DNA of 64,000 nt from Ruminococcus bromii. Its GTDB lineage: Bacteria > Bacillota > Clostridia > Oscillospirales > Acutalibacteraceae. A program made the position numbers and the translations under genes. The stretch is from contig NZ_NNSR01000026.1 of the NCBI RefSeq assembly GCF_002834225.1, positions 62,001-126,000 of the forward strand, given 5' to 3'. Of the stretch, positions 54,122 through 62,839 are shown one piece after another (the stretch's first letter is position 1; the number at the start of each line of letters is the position of its first letter). The notes under the pieces are model-generated. The model was given only the letters and a program-made list of their open reading frames with translations. It had not been told where the DNA came from and made no database searches.

Positions 54122-54922
54122 CTAATTACTACTTAATTTCTTAGTGTTAAAAATAATACATATTATAGAAAAGATAAAAGTTAGAATTGAAACGACCATA
54201 ATCGGAATTTCATATGTCGCAAAATCAAAATATCTAATATTATATCGTATAAATGTAACTGTAAAATTATAAGCTGAATGTATTAGTATACCAGGTACTA
54301 TTGAATTATATTTATCAACAAGGTAATTAAAAATCAAACTCAATAAAATTGCTGACAATACTGTGAATATAGATGATGAAAAATGAATAACACCAAAAGT
54401 CAACGAAACTAAAAGTGATGATACCCATATTGGAAAAGCCAATTTTAGTTTTGAATAGATTAAGCCGCGAAATGTAACCTCCTCTACAATTGGAGCTAAT
54501 ATACTCTTGGCTACAAACAAAAAAACTACATTTATTCCATTGACTGATTTGTGCAAATCATTTGTATTTGAAACAGTATCTTCTCCCTGAAAGAATGGTA
54601 TACAATTTAATAGAATTATAAAAATAAAATATACTGATAATCCTAAAAGAATAAAAGGCAATGCCGAATGCAGAGTTATTTTATTTAGTTTTATACTATC
54701 AACAAAATTATGTCTCTTTACTTTTAGAATAAAATAAAAAATAATCATAATTAATGAACAAGCAATTATCTCCATAACATAGGTTGACATTTGAGGGAGA
54801 TTTAAATTTATTTTACTAAAGCATACATATATAAATGAAATTATTAATGCACATATTATTGGTGTAAATGAAAAAATAAAAAAATAACTCACCGATTCAC
54901 ATATAGCTTTAAACTTTTTCAA
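54122..54922 (-). CDS. CPBP-family intramembrane metalloprotease
   Basis: 266 aa with a TTG start; AGGAGG lies 8 nt upstream. About eight membrane helices. The three CPBP motifs are complete: EEVTFRGLIY (Glu-Glu...Arg), FGVIHFSS (His) and HSAYNF (His...Asn). The family includes CAAX-type proteases and bacteriocin-immunity proteins, so within this island an immunity role is reasonable but unproven. Confidence 0.88.
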   Translation of the reverse strand: MKKFKAICESVSYFFIFSFTPIICALIISFIYVCFSKINLNLPQMSTYVMEIIACSLIMIIFYFILKVKRHNFVDSIKLNKITLHSALPFILLGLSVYFIFIILLNCIPFFQGEDTVSNTNDLHKSVNGINVVFLFVAKSILAPIVEEVTFRGLIYSKLKLAFPIWVSSLLVSLTFGVIHFSSSIFTVLSAILLSLIFNYLVDKYNSIVPGILIHSAYNFTVTFIRYNIRYFDFATYEIPIMVVSILTFIFSIICIIFNTKKLSSN

Positions 54923-55089
54923 AACTATTCCTCCTATTAAAAACTAATTTTATATGATAACAAAACTGATTTTTGACAGAAAGTATGCAGGGGTACTATA
55001 GGTATTTAAAAACAATCTGTCTATTGAATCAAACAAATTTATGATGTAATAGTATTTATTCATAAGAAATTTCTTTCCGAAAAAAATAA

Positions 55090-55554
55090 TCAGCCGATTG
55101 ATATGTGATTAAATTTACTGTAATCAATTCCTGTGCTTTTCAAATTATCAAATTTAGAATATTTGAAATTGTTATTGCAATCGACCAGAATAATGGTATC
55201 ATTGTTTAACAACTCCATTATAACATAATCATTTGAAGAATAGCAATCCTTAATTTTATCAGCAAGAAGTTCTTTTGAACCGTTCAGAACATCCTCACCT
55301 TCTATCATTCCGCTTGAGTCAACCATATTTTTATCAATGACTTTAACACAATCCTTTTCGCCATCAGCAAGGTTGTGCCAAACAAGAAGCGTATCGTTTA
55401 TTTTGACTGCATATCCATCACGGTTAACCGAAAAATGTTCTCCTACTTTAAGATTTTTATAAGATTCATAATCATCAATCGAAGGATCACAGGCAGATAA
55501 TAAAAAAAGGATACATAAAGTACTCACTATTGTACAAACAACTTTTTTAAACAT
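55090..55554 (-). CDS. Predicted lipoprotein
   Basis: 154 aa from the ATG at 55554. The signal peptide ends in the lipobox LFLLSAC (Cys about residue 19). The mature part is about 135 residues, acidic and beta-rich (HFSVNRDGYAVKINDTLLVWHN). A longer frame begins 24 nt upstream without better support. No family recognised. Confidence 0.7.
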   Translation of the reverse strand: MFKKVVCTIVSTLCILFLLSACDPSIDDYESYKNLKVGEHFSVNRDGYAVKINDTLLVWHNLADGEKDCVKVIDKNMVDSSGMIEGEDVLNGSKELLADKIKDCYSSNDYVIMELLNNDTIILVDCNNNFKYSKFDNLKSTGIDYSKFNHISIG

Positions 55555-55604
55555 AAAAACACTCATTATCATTTTCAATATATTTCAGTATCTTTTTGAC
55601 AACA

Positions 55605-55823
55605 CTAAAAATTTTCTTCATAATATTTTAAAAATTCATCAGCCTGTTTGTTTGGATTTGCTGATTTTATGTATTTTGTAATGTAGTATGAATACTCATA
55701 GTCATGGATAAGTGGCAATATATTTCTCACCTGACAAACGGCTTAATGAAAAATCATCTTCTCCGTCTCTGCCATAAACGAATCAAATTGTTGCACAAAT
55801 AAATTTTTAAGGCAATCTCCCAT
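55605..55823 (-). pseudogene. Frameshifted small gene
   Basis: From an ATG at 55823 the sequence reads protein in shifting frames: MGDCLKNLFVQQFDSFM, then FVYGRDGEDDFSLSRLSGEK in another frame, then ILPLIHDYEYSYYITKYIK and EFLKYYEENF in a third, ending TAG. Joined, it looks like one continuous small protein of about 75 residues with at least two frameshifts. Confidence 0.6.
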
Positions 55824-55851
55824 AGTATACTTCCTATCTGATTTCGATATT

Positions 55852-56718
55852 TTAAATACAAAGTAATATTATCACCAATGAAATGCAGTACAACAACATC
55901 AGCAGTATATGCATTACAATTAGTTTGCATTTATAATTTTGTATTGACGTTACTTTTATGTTTTGATTTTCCGATTTTATAAAATCAGAAATATTGTATG
56001 CCGTATGATACACTATACCTATACCTAAACACACATAAATAAAACAAATGAGGAATGCAGACTTGACACCAAAATATATTAGAAAACTACAGGTAATCGG
56101 CGGAATAATTGCATAAACAGTCGGCAAAATCAAAGGCTTTTTCAAGGTATGGTAATATTCCTTTTTATTTTTCTTTTCTGCATATGCAACAGCCTTCATA
56201 GGGTTATCATATTTCCTATCCATAAATTTTGCATACTTTGAAATTTGAATAAAAAAGAGAATTCCGCAGAAAATGGAGCAAGCAATTCCGAACCATACGC
56301 ACAAAAGAAGTTCGTTTGCTTTTTCTTCATATGTGAGATTATTTACAGATTGACCGATTAAATCGGAATCAAGCAAAATAGGTATAATTGAGCCGATTAG
56401 CAAGCACCAAATTGCCGTTATACCGCTTGCAAGCCACTTTTTCATGTTATCCGATGAATACATTTTAAACAGCCAAAATAGCATAATTAAAGTTACAGCT
56501 ATTAAAACAATTGAAACTGAAATTTCAAAAGGGTTATGACTTACAACAAACCTTGACACAAACTGAATCGGCAAACACAGACTTGTCAAAAAGATGTTTT
56601 CGGTACAACTCATCAAGTTTACAATAAAATTAATTATCGTAGACATTACAATGAATAACAACAAAAGTAAATGAATTTTTTCTACCGACTTAATATTTTT
56701 GTAATTGAAATTTTTCAT
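55852..56718 (-). CDS. Island membrane protein (288 aa)
   Basis: 288 aa from the ATG at 56718, which has GGTG 6 nt upstream. An ATG at 56733 overlapping the preceding stop (ATGA) is an alternative start. About seven membrane helices; a polar middle loop (about 160-190, MDRKYDNPMKAVAYAEKKNK) is probably cytoplasmic. No family recognised. It overlaps or abuts the 134-aa gene and is coupled to it. Confidence 0.68.
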   Translation of the reverse strand: MKNFNYKNIKSVEKIHLLLLLFIVMSTIINFIVNLMSCTENIFLTSLCLPIQFVSRFVVSHNPFEISVSIVLIAVTLIMLFWLFKMYSSDNMKKWLASGITAIWCLLIGSIIPILLDSDLIGQSVNNLTYEEKANELLLCVWFGIACSIFCGILFFIQISKYAKFMDRKYDNPMKAVAYAEKKNKKEYYHTLKKPLILPTVYAIIPPITCSFLIYFGVKSAFLICFIYVCLGIGIVYHTAYNISDFIKSENQNIKVTSIQNYKCKLIVMHILLMLLYCISLVIILLCI

Positions 56719-56729
56719 AGTTAACACCA

Positions 56730-57134
56730 TCATTTTAAAGAATCGTAAATGCAATTGAAATTTGCAATTTCTTTCTCATTATACGGTGAATCGGGGTTGT
56801 ATTCATACATTGACAAAATCCACTCAATCAGCGTGATATCATTGCCGCTTTTAACAAGGCAATTGTCGAGCAAATATTTAATCACTGTTTCACGATTGTA
56901 GAAAAATGTACCTGAATACATTAGATAATCACACAACAGAATTGTATGCTTGGGTGTATTCTCATTTGAAACCACATAAAGAAGATAACAGAACATATCT
57001 CGGTTATCAACCGATGAAAATTCTTTTTCAATGTTCTCAAGTGTATATTCAAAGTCGGATTTTTTAAGTTCGTCATATACAAACTGAAAATCTCCGTGTT
57101 TGATTTTATTTTTTAATTCTTTGAAATTCGTCAT
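56730..57134 (-). CDS. Island soluble helical protein (134 aa)
   Basis: 134 aa, GAGGTGAT upstream. All-helical by eye, no signal or membrane segment; acidic, with MFCYLLYVVSNENTPKHTIL and LIEWILSMYEYNPDSPYNEK. Size and composition are like small immunity proteins; the family is not recognised. Confidence 0.7.
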   Translation of the reverse strand: MTNFKELKNKIKHGDFQFVYDELKKSDFEYTLENIEKEFSSVDNRDMFCYLLYVVSNENTPKHTILLCDYLMYSGTFFYNRETVIKYLLDNCLVKSGNDITLIEWILSMYEYNPDSPYNEKEIANFNCIYDSLK

Positions 57135-57146
57135 AATATCACCTCA

Positions 57147-57683
57147 TTAAGAGTTCAATTTGTTATACTCATTAATCGCAATATAACTAAACAAATCATT
57201 CCCGTTTATAAGACACAAAACGCAATTTGCAAAAATGATTAGACACATCACAATTGCTATAATATCAATACCAAAAGCTAAAGTGTGTTTTTTAGTTATG
57301 TACTTATTATGCAGTCGAGTTGCAACTAACAAAATTATTGAAATTAACACAACATAATGAATAGCTTTTATCGTACCTAATATTTCATTTGCACCCATAA
57401 GTGTAATAATTGTCAGATAAATACTTTGTGATATTAACAAAACAAATGTAAGAACAGATACAAAAATCGACTCCGTTTTCGGCATTTTTGGACTACCCTC
57501 AGACAGTAATTGTTTACAAACAAATACATCTAAAATCACCACAACGCACAATACTGTTGCAATAATAATTTTCATTGCAACAGAAATAAAAAACGGATGC
57601 AAGAACAATATGGAATCAAAAGCAATACCGCTTATTAATAAAAGGGTATTCAGAATATAATAGCAATTTAATTTGGTTTTCAT
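57147..57683 (-). CDS. Island membrane protein (178 aa)
   Basis: 178 aa from the ATG at 57683, with AAGGAG 6 nt upstream; the longer frame start overlaps that site. Five membrane helices (about 7-27, 33-52, 67-90, 97-120, 135-160) and short polar ends. First gene of the 57683-to-55852 subcluster, with its own promoter. No family recognised. Confidence 0.7.
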   Translation of the reverse strand: MKTKLNCYYILNTLLLISGIAFDSILFLHPFFISVAMKIIIATVLCVVVILDVFVCKQLLSEGSPKMPKTESIFVSVLTFVLLISQSIYLTIITLMGANEILGTIKAIHYVVLISIILLVATRLHNKYITKKHTLAFGIDIIAIVMCLIIFANCVLCLINGNDLFSYIAINEYNKLNS

Positions 57684-57803
57684 AACTATCTCCTTAAACA
57701 CCAAATTTTGATAAGTCTATATTACAGCAAATATCATTAAAATATTTCATCAGCATACCATACTTCTAAAATCAAAAACAGATATTATAATTTTAACAAT
57801 TCA

Positions 57804-57832
57804 ATTATAACTATAAAAAATCCAATATGCAA
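57804..57832 (-). promoter_or_regulatory. Predicted promoter inside the island
   Basis: Minus strand TTGCAT (57832-57827), 17-nt spacer, TATAAT (57809-57804). Drives the gene at 57683. Confidence 0.6.
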
Positions 57833-57890
57833 CAAATTATGCGGCTTTGTCGGCGAATTTGGAACATATAACAAAGAAGCGTGAATAATT

Positions 57891-58373
57891 TCAGCAGTAA
57901 TGACCGTTAAAAATCATCATGCTTTCAAATCGTTCTTTTGCATCAGTGATTTTACTTTTTGCAACTATAAAAAAAGCAAAATTAATAATCAAAATAAATA
58001 CAATTGAAATGATTATTGCAAGGCACAAATTTACAAGACTAAAGTATGTAATCAAACCAAATAATACTCCCGCCAAAGAAAATAAAACAGCCAAAAAGTA
58101 ATATATTTTGTTTGATTGCAAAGTCAAATTTACTTTAAGGTTTTCGTCAAGCTGTTTTGTTTGAATTTTTATTAATGGAGCTAATATGCCCTCACGGGAA
58201 AGTAGTGATGTAGATGTAACTTTTAAATCAGTAATATTATTAGGGTTATCACAGTAAAATTCATATCCATTATCGTATGAAGAAGAACTGCAATTAAAAG
58301 CAGTATGCTTTTTGAGTTTATCGTAAAATTCAGTTTCGGAAATTTTAATAATATATTCAAATGATTTTTTCAT
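57891..58373 (-). CDS. Island membrane protein (160 aa)
   Basis: 160 aa, GAGGGAG upstream, 9 nt after the 183-aa gene. A soluble N-terminal part (about 1-85) precedes two membrane helices (about 90-112 and 115-137) and a short basic tail. No family recognised. Same operon as the upstream gene. Confidence 0.7.
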   Translation of the reverse strand: MKKSFEYIIKISETEFYDKLKKHTAFNCSSSSYDNGYEFYCDNPNNITDLKVTSTSLLSREGILAPLIKIQTKQLDENLKVNLTLQSNKIYYFLAVLFSLAGVLFGLITYFSLVNLCLAIIISIVFILIINFAFFIVAKSKITDAKERFESMMIFNGHYC

Positions 58374-58382
58374 ACTTCTCCC

Positions 58383-58934
58383 TCATTTCCAATCAAAGGC
58401 ATTTTTTGACAACACAAGTTCTGAGTTATCTGTAACTTCTTTCAATACAGGCAGAATTTTATTGTAGTCCTCTGCGTATATAAAAAGTTCGGAATGGCAG
58501 GTCGGTTGCAAAATGACCTTACTGTTCGGAAGATACAAATCTATACAAGCGAGATACCTGAAGTTATTTTCTACGATACAGTCTATAATCAAATCATCTT
58601 CGGAACATTTGAGTTCGTAACTTTTATTCTTTTTTATATAACTTCTGAGATTGTTATAGCAATCATAGCTTTTCATATCCGTCCAACTTTCAAACAGACA
58701 TTCTTTTTGCGAAAAATTATTACCGATTACGATATAATCATTTAAAGCGGAAACTATCTTTTTAATTGCATCACTGAATAAATTTGCGACACGGTAAAAA
58801 TCCGCCTTATCTGATAACGAGGCGTCATTATCAAAACCACCGTCCCAGTATTTTTTATATGTAATGTAATAAATTTCTTTCTGTTTGTAAATTTTTCTTT
58901 TAAATTTAATTTTATCTTCGCTGATTTTTATCAT
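58383..58934 (-). CDS. Island soluble protein (183 aa)
   Basis: 183 aa, GGAAGGAT upstream. No signal or membrane segment. Alpha/beta pattern, with IYYITYKKYWDGGFDNDASL and LACIDLYLPNSKVILQPTCH. Looks like a cytoplasmic immunity-type protein; family not recognised. First gene of the island on the minus strand, behind a near-consensus promoter. Confidence 0.7.
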   Translation of the reverse strand: MIKISEDKIKFKRKIYKQKEIYYITYKKYWDGGFDNDASLSDKADFYRVANLFSDAIKKIVSALNDYIVIGNNFSQKECLFESWTDMKSYDCYNNLRSYIKKNKSYELKCSEDDLIIDCIVENNFRYLACIDLYLPNSKVILQPTCHSELFIYAEDYNKILPVLKEVTDNSELVLSKNAFDWK

Positions 58935-59004
58935 TTTACAATATCCTTCCGAACAATAGTGCTTACATAGGAATCATAAACTTACTTTACCTTTTTGCAC
59001 TTTT

Positions 59005-59034
59005 ATTATACTATTTTAAAACAATATTTGTCAA
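59005..59034 (-). promoter_or_regulatory. Near-consensus promoter of the island
   Basis: Minus strand TTGACA (59034-59029), 18-nt spacer, TATAAT (59010-59005). It reads into the minus-strand island genes. Confidence 0.8.
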
Positions 59035-59101
59035 GATTTGTATTAGTAATTATAATACAGTTTGCTTAAAATTCTGAATAAAATAAATATTCGCTACATC
59101 T

Positions 59102-59130
59102 TTGCTTTTGTATGGATGTTGTGCTATAAT
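59102..59130 (+). promoter_or_regulatory. Promoter of the DUF4364 gene
   Basis: TTGCTT at 59102-59107, 17-nt spacer, TATAAT at 59125-59130. Confidence 0.6.
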
Positions 59131-59209
59131 TTATGTGAACAGAAATTTGAACTGATTTAAGCTCAAATTGCGCTGTATTATGAATTTATCAGCAAAAGCA
59201 GGTGATTTT

Positions 59210-59806
59210 ATGGCTTTCGATACATTTGATGAGGGTATAAACCTTGGTGGAATGAGAAGCAAAAATGAAATTAAAACTTTGATATGTTATTTATATAATT
59301 CTGTAAAAGAAAATATGGACAAAGGAATCGTCATACAGGCAATTCTTAAGCAGGGACTTGCCAATTATTTTGAAACAAGCTCTGCGTTTGACGATCTTGT
59401 GATGAACGGAAATCTCATTCCTGCCGATGATGAGCACAAAACATATTCTCTTACAAAAAACGGTGCTGAAATTGCGAAACAGCTTGACAGTACTGTTGCC
59501 TATACAATTAAAGAAAAAGCGTATGCGTGTGCGGTTAAGCTGCTTGCGGAAAAGAAAAAAGAAATTGAAAACAAAGTTAATATTACGAAGAATGACAACG
59601 GTTTTACTGTTGAATGTTCCGTATCCGGCGGAGATATGGAACTTATGAAGCTGGATATCTACGCTCCCGAAATGGAACAAGCGCTTATTTTAAAGAAGAA
59701 TTTTCTTGACAATCCGAAAAAAGCGTACAAAATTATGCTTGCGCTCCTGACCAAAGACAAAGAAACCGTCGGTGAGGCTCTTGAGGAACTTTACGGCATT
59801 GTATAA
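59210..59806 (+). CDS. DUF4364-family protein
   Basis: 198 aa from the ATG at 59210, which has CAGGTGAT upstream; earlier in-frame ATGs lack a site. N-terminal winged-helix region: KNEIKTLICYLYNSV, the second-helix segment GLANYFETSSAFDDLVMNGN and YSLTKNGAEIAKQL. The C-terminal half holds a beta-rich DNGFTVECSVSGGDMELMKL segment. Matches DUF4364, conserved in Clostridia and presumed a DNA-binding regulator. Function not established. Confidence 0.85.
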   Translation: MAFDTFDEGINLGGMRSKNEIKTLICYLYNSVKENMDKGIVIQAILKQGLANYFETSSAFDDLVMNGNLIPADDEHKTYSLTKNGAEIAKQLDSTVAYTIKEKAYACAVKLLAEKKKEIENKVNITKNDNGFTVECSVSGGDMELMKLDIYAPEMEQALILKKNFLDNPKKAYKIMLALLTKDKETVGEALEELYGIV

Positions 59807-59861
59807 AATTTCATACAAACAATTAAGGGGCTGTCGATGTGACCGCCCCTTCTGTGATTAT

Positions 59862-60122
59862 TCAGAAAAAAAGATTAAGACCGAGCATTAGTGTCACTCC
59901 CGGTATTCCGCCTATTGCAGAAACTAAAAGCGACAGAGCGCTTATCGGCAAAGTTACACCTGTAAATGTCCCTGTCAGATTTACGGCAAAGAGGGTAAGC
60001 GTCCCAATTACCATTGAAAGTGCCGAACGCTTGAACGGATGCTTGCTTTTCCCGATATAATGCAGGACTGCAAAAATCAGAAAGGTTGAAAAAATAATCA
60101 GACATATTCCCCACCACGGCAT
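59862..60122 (-). CDS. bofA: BofA-like pro-sigma-K processing inhibitor
   Basis: 86 aa from the ATG at 60122, with GGAG about 9 nt upstream; the in-frame GTG overlaps that site. Two to three hydrophobic helices and the C-terminal signature SAIGGIPGVTLMLGLNLFF. BofA holds the SpoIVFB protease inactive in Bacillus sporulation. The family is also found where sigma-K control is different, so the role here is inferred. Downstream of secG after a terminator. Confidence 0.85.
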   Translation of the reverse strand: MPWWGICLIIFSTFLIFAVLHYIGKSKHPFKRSALSMVIGTLTLFAVNLTGTFTGVTLPISALSLLVSAIGGIPGVTLMLGLNLFF

Positions 60123-60139
60123 TTTAAACAACTCCACAT

Positions 60140-60171
60140 AAAAAATAAAACCGTCGGACTATCCGACGGTT
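60140..60171 (-). terminator. Rho-independent terminator after secG
   Basis: Perfect 10-bp stem (60149-60158 with 60162-60171), 3-nt loop, followed on the minus strand by TTATTTTTTA. Confidence 0.9.
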
Positions 60172-60201
60172 AATTTTATGCTGATTGTTCGGTTTATATG
60201 C

Positions 60202-60453
60202 TTACAGCACACCGAATTTTGAAAGCACATTAAGTGCAATTACAAAAATAACAAATACAGCAGCAAATACTTTTGTCCAGCGTGAGAGGAACGCATCAAT
60301 TGAACGAGCCTTATTCTTTGAGAAATAAGAGTCAGCAACACCTGTTACGGCACCGATACCCTGCTGATTACCCTCCTGAAGGATAATCACAACGATAATG
60401 GCAACAGATACGATTGCGAGCAATACGCCTAAAATAATGCCCCAAATGCTCAT
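60202..60453 (-). CDS. secG: Preprotein translocase subunit SecG
   Basis: 83 aa. Two membrane helices (about 5-25 and 60-80) around the conserved VIILQEGNQQGIGAVTG loop with its cytoplasmic tail. Accessory subunit of SecYEG. GGAAG lies upstream of the ATG. Confidence 0.93.
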   Translation of the reverse strand: MSIWGIILGVLLAIVSVAIIVVIILQEGNQQGIGAVTGVADSYFSKNKARSIDAFLSRWTKVFAAVFVIFVIALNVLSKFGVL

Positions 60454-60579
60454 TTTTATCTTCCTTTCATTTTAATAAATACGAATAAAACAAATTCTGC
60501 TTTAATAACTGTTTTATAATACCACATAAACACAGCTTTTTCAAGAGATATTACAAGATTTTTATTTATTTTTTTAAGC

Positions 60580-62823
60580 TTAAATCAGGGAAAGCTGTTC
60601 GTTTTTTGAATCATCGCTCACAGGCAACGCACCTCTTGCAGGAAGCGAGGCTGTTCTGTACCGCTTTGGATTTGTAAAAGTACCCTCTTTATAGCGTTCT
60701 ACGCTGAAAAGTCTGTGACCTTTTTTTGGTTTGAGAACGGCAACACCCTGTGTTGAACGGGTGGTTTTAAGGGCAAGTAGGCCCGTGTGAACGAGGAGCA
60801 TATTTCCTGATGACGCCTTGAAGAGTACCTCTTCATCCTCAGGCATATATAGAAGTCCGACAAGCGGAGATTTGTCGGAATATGCGCCCGTGAGCTTTTT
60901 ACGGTTAGTTTTTGTTGCGTAGGATTCAAGCGGAACTTTTGCGGCCTTGCCGTTTTCAAAAGCAAAGAGCAGCATACCCTTGTAATCTTTTGTAACAACC
61001 ATTTTCACAGCATTTTCGCCTTCGTCAAAACCAAGCTTTGCGGCAACATAATCACCGAGGACGCTTGCCTTTGTCTGTGCAAAATCGTCAGCCTTTGCCT
61101 TATACACCTGACACTTATCTGTAAAGAACAAAAGGTCGCAGTTGTTTGTGAACTCAAGCTCCTGAATGATTTCGTCACCGTCTTTGAGCTTTTGTTCACC
61201 GCTCATTCTGAGCGACTGCGGAGTAATCTTTTTGAAATATCCCTCTTTTGTAAAGAAAAGATTAACAGGATAATCGGGAATCTCGACTGTCTCTTCCTCA
61301 TACCTTGCAACATCGTCATAGATTATGATACTCTTTCTCGGCTGACCGTATTTCTCGGCAATTGATTTGAGTTCTTTGACAATGATGGTCTTGATTCTTG
61401 CCTTGCTTTTTAAAATTTCGTCAAGCTCGGCAATCTCCTTTTCAAGGTCTTCAAGGTCTTTTGTACGCTTTAAAATGTATTCACGGTTAAGGTGACGAAG
61501 TTTTATTTCGGCAACATATTCAGCCTGTATTTCGTCAATTCCGAATCCAATCATAAGGTTTGGCACAACCTCGGATTCTTCATCGGTTTCACGGACAATC
61601 TTTACTGCCTTGTCAATATCGAGAAGAATTTTTTCAAGACCTCTTAAAAGATGAAGCTTGTCAGCTTTTTTGTTGCGGTCAAAATATGTTCTTCTTCTGA
61701 CGCACTCAATTCTGAAAGCAATCCATTCTTCAAGCAACGCCTTTACACCGAGAACTCTCGGAACACCTGCGATAAGCACATTGAAATTGCAGGCATAGGA
61801 ATCTTCGAGTGTTGTAAAGCGGTAAAGCTTTGTCATAAGCTTGTCGGCATCAATGCCACGCTTGAGGTCAATTGTAATTTTAAGTCCGTCAATACCTGTT
61901 TCATCACGAATATCGGAAATTTCCTTGACTTTACCCTGCTTTACAAGGTCGATTACCTTTTCAATGATAACCTCACAAGTTGTTGTAGCCGGGATTGAAA
62001 GTATATCTATACAGTTTGCAGACTTGTCATAGACATACTTTGCACGGAGTTTGATACTTCCTCTGCCTGTTTCATAGACTTGATTGATGACATTTTCATC
62101 ATAGATAATCTGACAACCGCCTGTAAAATCAGGGGCCGGCAGAGTTGACTTTATATCATGGTCGGGATCACGGATAAGTGCCGCTGTTGTTTCGCAGATT
62201 TCACGCAGATTGAATGAACAGATATTTGACGCCATACCAACGGCAATACCTGTGTTTGCGTTTACAAGTACAGACGGAAAAGCAACTGGCAAAAGTGACG
62301 GTTCTTTCATTGTATTATCGTAGTTATCTACAAAATCTACGGTATCTTTGTCTATATCACGAAACAGCTCATTGCAGATTGCGTCAAGCTTTGCCTCAGT
62401 ATAACGGGATGCCGCCCACGCCATGTCACGGCTGTAGAATTTACCGAAGTTACCCTTTGAGTCTACATACGGATGCAAAAGCGCCTCATAGCCCCTTGAA
62501 AGACGAACCATTGTGTCATAAATTGCAGAGTCGCCGTGAGGATTGAGCTTCATTGTTGCACCGACAATGTTTGCCGATTTTGTTCTTCCGCCGTTCAGAA
62601 GTCCCATTTTGTACATCATATACAGGAGCTTTCTGTGCGACGGCTTGAATCCGTCAATTTCCGGAATTGCACGGGAGAGAATTACGCTCATTGCATACGG
62701 CATATAGTTCTCTCTGATAGTGGAAACGATTGGCTGTTCCACTACTTCACCCGCACCGTTGATTACACCGTGAGTTTTTGACGGTGAAGTTCTACGGGGA
62801 GTCTTTGAAGATTTTTTCGCCAT
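60580..62823 (-). CDS. parC: Type IIA DNA topoisomerase subunit A (ParC-like)
   Basis: 747 aa. DNA breakage-reunion subunit. Seen: MPYAMSVILSRAIPEIDGFK, HPYVDSKGNFG, the catalytic Tyr in AASRYTEAKLD (about residue 141), and VGMASNICSFNL. The C-terminal domain is short and I see no GyrA-box (QRRGGKG), which favours topoisomerase IV over gyrase. GGAGGTGG precedes the ATG, which lies 16 nt after the B subunit gene. Confidence 0.88.
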   Translation of the reverse strand: MAKKSSKTPRRTSPSKTHGVINGAGEVVEQPIVSTIRENYMPYAMSVILSRAIPEIDGFKPSHRKLLYMMYKMGLLNGGRTKSANIVGATMKLNPHGDSAIYDTMVRLSRGYEALLHPYVDSKGNFGKFYSRDMAWAASRYTEAKLDAICNELFRDIDKDTVDFVDNYDNTMKEPSLLPVAFPSVLVNANTGIAVGMASNICSFNLREICETTAALIRDPDHDIKSTLPAPDFTGGCQIIYDENVINQVYETGRGSIKLRAKYVYDKSANCIDILSIPATTTCEVIIEKVIDLVKQGKVKEISDIRDETGIDGLKITIDLKRGIDADKLMTKLYRFTTLEDSYACNFNVLIAGVPRVLGVKALLEEWIAFRIECVRRRTYFDRNKKADKLHLLRGLEKILLDIDKAVKIVRETDEESEVVPNLMIGFGIDEIQAEYVAEIKLRHLNREYILKRTKDLEDLEKEIAELDEILKSKARIKTIIVKELKSIAEKYGQPRKSIIIYDDVARYEEETVEIPDYPVNLFFTKEGYFKKITPQSLRMSGEQKLKDGDEIIQELEFTNNCDLLFFTDKCQVYKAKADDFAQTKASVLGDYVAAKLGFDEGENAVKMVVTKDYKGMLLFAFENGKAAKVPLESYATKTNRKKLTGAYSDKSPLVGLLYMPEDEEVLFKASSGNMLLVHTGLLALKTTRSTQGVAVLKPKKGHRLFSVERYKEGTFTNPKRYRTASLPARGALPVSDDSKNEQLSLI

Positions 62824-62839
62824 TTATTTCCACCTCCAA

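Noticed and set aside
54923..55089. 37-codon minus-strand frame from an ATG near 55065 (MNKYYYIINL...)
   Set aside because: No ribosome binding site and nothing protein-like beyond AT-rich composition; left as intergenic.
59822..59852. Hairpin AAGGGGC/GCCCCTT after the DUF4364 gene
   Set aside because: 14-nt loop and no T-run, so not counted as a terminator, although it may help end convergent transcription.
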